In this document: positions 60,865 through 64,000 of the stretch, in pieces
Numbering within the stretch: the stretch's first letter is position 1
Layout: each line of letters starts with the position of its first letter
Source of the DNA: Nomascus leucogenys
Taxonomy: Eukaryota > Chordata > Mammalia > Primates > Hylobatidae
DNA: 64,000 bases
Direction: 5' to 3'
Assembly (NCBI RefSeq): GCF_006542625.1
Contig: NC_044398.1
Coordinates: forward strand, 10,465,839-10,529,838
Notes under the pieces: model-generated
What the model was told of the DNA's origin: nothing
Seen by the model: the letters and a program-made list of their open reading frames with translations, nothing else
Database searches by the model: none
Made by a program: the position numbers and the translations under genes

Positions 60865-61031
60865 CAGTGGTTCTCAGAGTCTTATCTAGATCAACATCAT
60901 CTAAAAACTTCTTGGCACATTCTCAGGGTCTTTCCCAGTCCTACTGAACCAGAAACTCTGGGATGAGGCCCAGAACATTTGTTTTAACACACACCATGCT
61001 TCTGATGCATGAAAAAGTTTGACGACCACTG
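60865..61031. mobile_element. complete MER5A-like hAT element
   Basis: Ends cagtggttctcag and gacgaccactg are near-perfect inverted repeats. The flanking 8-mers ctctacac (60857-60864) and ctccacac (61032-61039) differ at one base. The interior ('cctactgaaccagaaactctgggatgaggcccagaacatttgttttaac') matches the family. Confidence 0.85.
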
Positions 61032-61039
61032 CTCCACAC

Positions 61040-61420
61040 TTCCTCAAACCTCCTGCACCTCCTCCATCCTTAACCCTCACTAAAAACTGTTGTCCTGCCT
61101 TCTTACTTCCCTGTGAAAAATCAGGCAAAGAAGACTTGGGTAGACTCAGAACATTATGACCAACCAGCTATCATCATTTACAGCTACACAGCCTGTCTTT
61201 ATCCGTGACTGTTCTAAAGCTAGTCCCTCCACCTGTGCACTCACTCCCATCCTCTCTCCTGCTCAAGCACATTGCTTCACCAATTCTCCCTTCTCTCTTA
61301 TTCATCAATACTTTTCTTCCACTGGATCATTTTATTTAACATACAAGCTTGCTGTTATTTATTCTACCTTGAAAAAAAATTCCTGGGCTCCCACTTCCCT
61401 TGCTATTGCCACCATTTCTT
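61040..61420. other. C/T-rich spacer, possibly an old repeat
   Basis: 'ttcaccaattctcccttctctcttattcatcaata' and 'taacatacaagcttgctgttatttattctaccttgaaaaa' remind me of a common old human repeat that I cannot name. No gene seen. Confidence 0.3.
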
Positions 61421-61925
61421 AAAAATAGAGGCATGACTGGCATATAATAAAATGTACAGATTCTAAGTGTTCAGGTTAGTCAGTTTTGATAATTGCCTAA
61501 ACTTATGTAAAAATCACCCAAAACAAAATACAGAGCATCTCCATCACTCAAGAAAGTTCTTCCCTATCCCTTTCCAATAAATTCTGCCTCACACGCTCAG
61601 GCCACCACTGATCTGATTTATAGAACTAAGATTAACTTTGCCTGTACTGCAACTTAATCTAAATGGAATCATGTATTATATACTCTTTTGTGTCTGGCTT
61701 TTTTGTTCAGTATAATGCATTTGATTTTCATCTATGTTGTTGCATGGTATCAGTTATTCATTTCAATTTTTAATTGTTGATTAGTATTCCATTCTATGAA
61801 TATAGCACACTGTTTATTCATCTATTGGTGGATATTTGGACCGATTCTAGTTTTTTAATAATATGACTAAGGTTGCAATCAACACTTGTATATTAGTCTT
61901 TTTGTAGAATGACTTGTGTTTGATG
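61421..61925 (-). mobile_element. L1M fragment (L1MC-like), antisense
   Basis: 'tgactggcatataataaaatgtacagattctaagtgttcag', 'ctccatcactcaagaaagttcttccctatccctttcca', 'taaatggaatcatgtattatatactcttttgtgtctggc', 'tgttgttgcatggtatcagt' and 'tagtattccattctatgaatata' form the antisense L1M 3' UTR and ORF2 end. Confidence 0.87.
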
Positions 61926-62374
61926 AAGAAACATATAAAGTGAGGGATCGACCTGGGTGAGTTACTATCTTGCATAAATCATCTGCTGTTAAATTGCAGA
62001 CTTGGCAAAATGCAGGAAGAACCTCTTTCTTAAACAAATGAGACGGCTCAATCAAAAACCATGCCTCTGTGAATGCAAATCATAATAACATTTTCAAGGC
62101 ATTTGAGAGAAATGTTGACTCATTTCTTTACCCATAAATACTTTACCAATCATTCTTTCTATTCCTTTCTATCCACATCCTATCAACACTTTGTGCCTAC
62201 TGTTTTGAGAACTAGATGTGAATAAGAATTGCTCCAGCCTCAAGGAATTTTGATATAGTTGGGGAACTTAGACATGAAATGCAGTGCAGTAAAATATCTT
62301 AAGTGCAAAATAAAACTGTGTCCAAGGTAAAATGCTTCCCAAGAAAAGACTGATCAAATGATTGAGACACAGTA
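61926..62374. other. unassigned spacer with a possible L2 tail
   Basis: 62155-62330 weakly resembles an antisense L2 end ('cactttgtgcctactgttttgagaactagatgtgaataagaattgctccagcctcaagg'). Confidence 0.35.
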
Positions 62375-62593
62375 CAGTGTAGTGCTTAAGAGTACTGATC
62401 TAGGAGCCAGACTGCCTAAGGTCAAATCTCAGTTTTACTCCTTGGAACCTCTGAGTCCTTGGGCAGGTAGTTTCATCTCTCTGTACCTCTGTCTCCTCAT
62501 ATATAAAATATGGATATAAGAGTGCCTACCTAACAGTATTTTTACATGGCTTAACATGTGGAAAGCACTTTGAATAGTGTCTGGTGATATATA
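62375..62593 (+). repeat. near full-length MIR SINE, split by a DNA transposon
   Basis: 'acagtgtagtgcttaagagtactgatctaggagccagactgcctaaggtcaaatctcag', 'ccttgggcaggtagtttcatctctctgtacctctgtctcctcat' and 'taacatgtggaaagcactttgaatagtgtctgg' follow MIR from head to tail. The last piece continues at 62917-62945 after the Tigger-type insertion. Confidence 0.87.
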
Positions 62594-62916
62594 CGGTCAT
62601 GCACTGCATAATGATGTCTCAGTAAATGACAAACCTCATATACAACCATGGTCCCATAAGATTACAATGGAACTGAAGATTTTCCATTGCACTAATACCT
62701 ACCATTGTGTTATTATCTTCTTACACTATTCAGTAGAGTAACATGGTATTCAGGTTTGTAGCCTAGGAGTAATAAACCACACCATATAGCCTGGATGTGC
62801 AGTAGGCTATACCATCTAGCTTTGTGTAAGGACACGCTGTGATGTTCACATACAAAATCACCTAACGATGTATTTGTTAGATTATATTCCTCTCATTAAG
62901 CAATGTGTGATGACTG
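62594..62916. mobile_element. Tigger-type (MER8/MER2-like) DNA transposon copy 2
   Basis: Starts cggtcatgcactgcataat after TA and ends tgtgatgactg followed by CA (a decayed TA). It shares layout with the element at 49096-49430, including 'cagtagagtaacatgg', 'tttgtagcctaggagtaa' and 'cagtaggctataccatct'. It interrupts a MIR tail. Confidence 0.8.
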
Positions 62917-62945
62917 CATTAGCTACCATCACCATCACCATGATC
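62917..62945 (+). repeat. MIR tail after Tigger-type insertion
   Basis: 'ttagctaccatcaccatcaccatg' corresponds to the MIR end (gttagctattattatt), diverged to an ATC repeat. Confidence 0.55.
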
Positions 62946-63073
62946 CCCTCATCCTCAGTTCTCCTGGCAGAGTAAAAGAGTTGTGAGGTCTTTAAAAGCG
63001 GATAATGATTGTCCTGAGACATAAAAGTAAATGAAACAGCATGAGGATAGACACTGTCAGAAATGGCACTGTG

Positions 63074-63387
63074 GGGCCGGGTATGGTGGCTCACGCCTGT
63101 AATCCCAGCACTTTGGGAGGCCGAGGTGGGTGGATCACGAGGTCAGGAGATCGAGACCATCCTGGCTAACGCAGTGAAACCCTATCTTAACTAAAGATAC
63201 AAAAAATTAGCTGGGCGTGGTGGCGGGCACCTTAGTCCTAGCTATTCAGGAGGCTGAGGCAGGAGAATGGCGTGAACCCGGGAGGCAGAGGTTGTAGTGA
63301 GCTGAGATGGCACCGCTGCAGTCCAGCCTGGGCAACAGAGTGAGATTCTGCCTCAAAAAAAAAAAAAGAAAAGAAAAAGAAAAAAAA
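63074..63387 (+). mobile_element. AluY SINE
   Basis: AluY bases ('gatcacgaggtcaggagatcgagaccatcctggctaac', 'ggagaatggcgtgaacccggg'). The target duplication agaaatggcactgtg is perfect over 15 bp (63059-63073, 63388-63402). The tail is A-rich with G interruptions. Confidence 0.97.
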
Positions 63388-63436
63388 AGAAATGGCACTG
63401 TGTGTTTGGGGGAAAATAATAAGAAAAGCTAACTGA

Positions 63437-63745
63437 GCTGGGTGCGGTGGCTCACACCTGTAATTCCAGCACTTTGGGAGGCTGAGACGAGCGGATCATG
63501 AGGTCAGGAGATCGAGATCATCCTGGTTAACATGGTGAAACCCTGTCTCTACTAAAAATACAAAAAAATTAGCCGGGTGTAGTGGCAGGCACCTGTAGTC
63601 CCAGCTACTCGGGAGACTGAGGCAGGAGAATGGTGTGAATCCAGGAGGTGGAGGTTGCAGTGAGCCAAGATTGCGCCACTGCACTCTAGCCTGGGTGATA
63701 GAGCGAGACTCCTTCTAAAAAAAAAAAAAAAAAAAAAAAAAAGAA
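63437..63745 (+). mobile_element. AluY-like SINE
   Basis: Sense Alu with AluY-type 'gatcatgaggtcaggagatcgagatcatcctgg' and a pure A tail of about 26 bases. The target duplication aagaaaagctaactga is perfect over 16 bp (63421-63436, 63746-63761). Confidence 0.96.
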
Positions 63746-63761
63746 AAGAAAAGCTAACTGA

Positions 63762-64000
63762 ACTGTAAAGTTTCAAAGATGAGGGCACTGGGAAAGGCAG
63801 GACCCATTTACATGCTAAAGAGGTAAGATTTAGAAGGTCCTGCTATATAATGGCTAGGAATATTGCTAGACAAATGGGAGTTCCTGACAGTAAGCAGGAA
63901 GTGTCAAGATCAGATATAACTTTGGGATGTTCTCTTAGTAAATGTGAAGAGGAAATTGCACGTGGGGAGCAGCATGAGTGGAGATGGAGAGATCAGATAG
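63762..64000. other. unassigned end of window
   Basis: Nothing recognised. Confidence 0.45.

Noticed and set aside
1..64000. CRISPR array, operon, prophage or bacterial defence system
   Set aside because: The window is primate nuclear DNA; no spaced direct repeats, ribosome binding sites or dense gene order exist. Tandem repeats seen are eukaryotic microsatellites and minisatellites.

Overview
The window is ordinary primate, almost certainly human, nuclear DNA with no protein-coding gene that I can support. The diagnosis rests on interspersed repeats: some 17 Alu insertions, including young AluY copies with perfect target-site duplications and one that looks like the hominid AluYd lineage; L1 fragments from ancient L1M to L1PA-like; MIR and L2; hAT and Tigger-type DNA transposons; MaLR LTRs; and AT-rich, CpG-poor spacers. 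Open reading frames are all short. Those that look protein-like read through Alu DNA. The window is best described as intergenic or deep-intronic sequence.

Layout. 1-3.4 kb: a MIR split by a complete MER1-type hAT element, then a 3' L1 stub. 3.4-4.3 kb: an AluS broken by an inverted copy of nearby DNA. 6.2-7.2 kb: an old antisense L1ME. 8-13.2 kb: MIRs, an Alu left monomer, a MER5-type element split by a MaLR LTR, and a MER2-type element split by an Alu. 13.2-20.5 kb: sparse, with two AluJ, microsatellites, MIR/L2 and a hAT element. 21-21.7 kb: a MIR split by an MLT1-like LTR. 22-33 kb: mostly unassigned DNA with MIR/L2 remnants, a CA microsatellite and a diverged direct repeat about 910 bp apart. 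33-39 kb: three Alus, an L1MB 3' end inside a MIR, and a MER5-type element. 39.1-39.5 kb: an AT/TG minisatellite with palindromic organisation. 41-50 kb: old L1M, an AluJ, a tiny twin-primed L1, a MIR with an internal tandem repeat, and a Tigger-type element. 51.3-53.1 kb: an Alu with a GC-rich passenger and microsatellite tails between target-site duplications, then an AluJ. 53-57 kb: MIRs and an AluS. 57.8-58.6 kb: a MER5-type element followed by a head-to-head Alu pair. 59-62.9 kb: antisense L1M pieces, a MER5-type element with an 8-bp duplication, and a MIR split by a second Tigger-type element. 63-63.8 kb: two AluY in tandem orientation.

No genes act together here. What the window records is a history of insertions and rearrangements. 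The strongest leads are (1) a 122-bp inverted, about 96% identical copy of local DNA inside an Alu, (2) the Alu plus about 254 bp of foreign-looking sequence inside one pair of target-site duplications, a candidate Alu 3' transduction, (3) a very short 5'-inverted L1, and (4) the hairpin-forming AT minisatellite. Repeat family names are from memory of consensus sequences; subfamily names are tentative unless a diagnostic feature is given.
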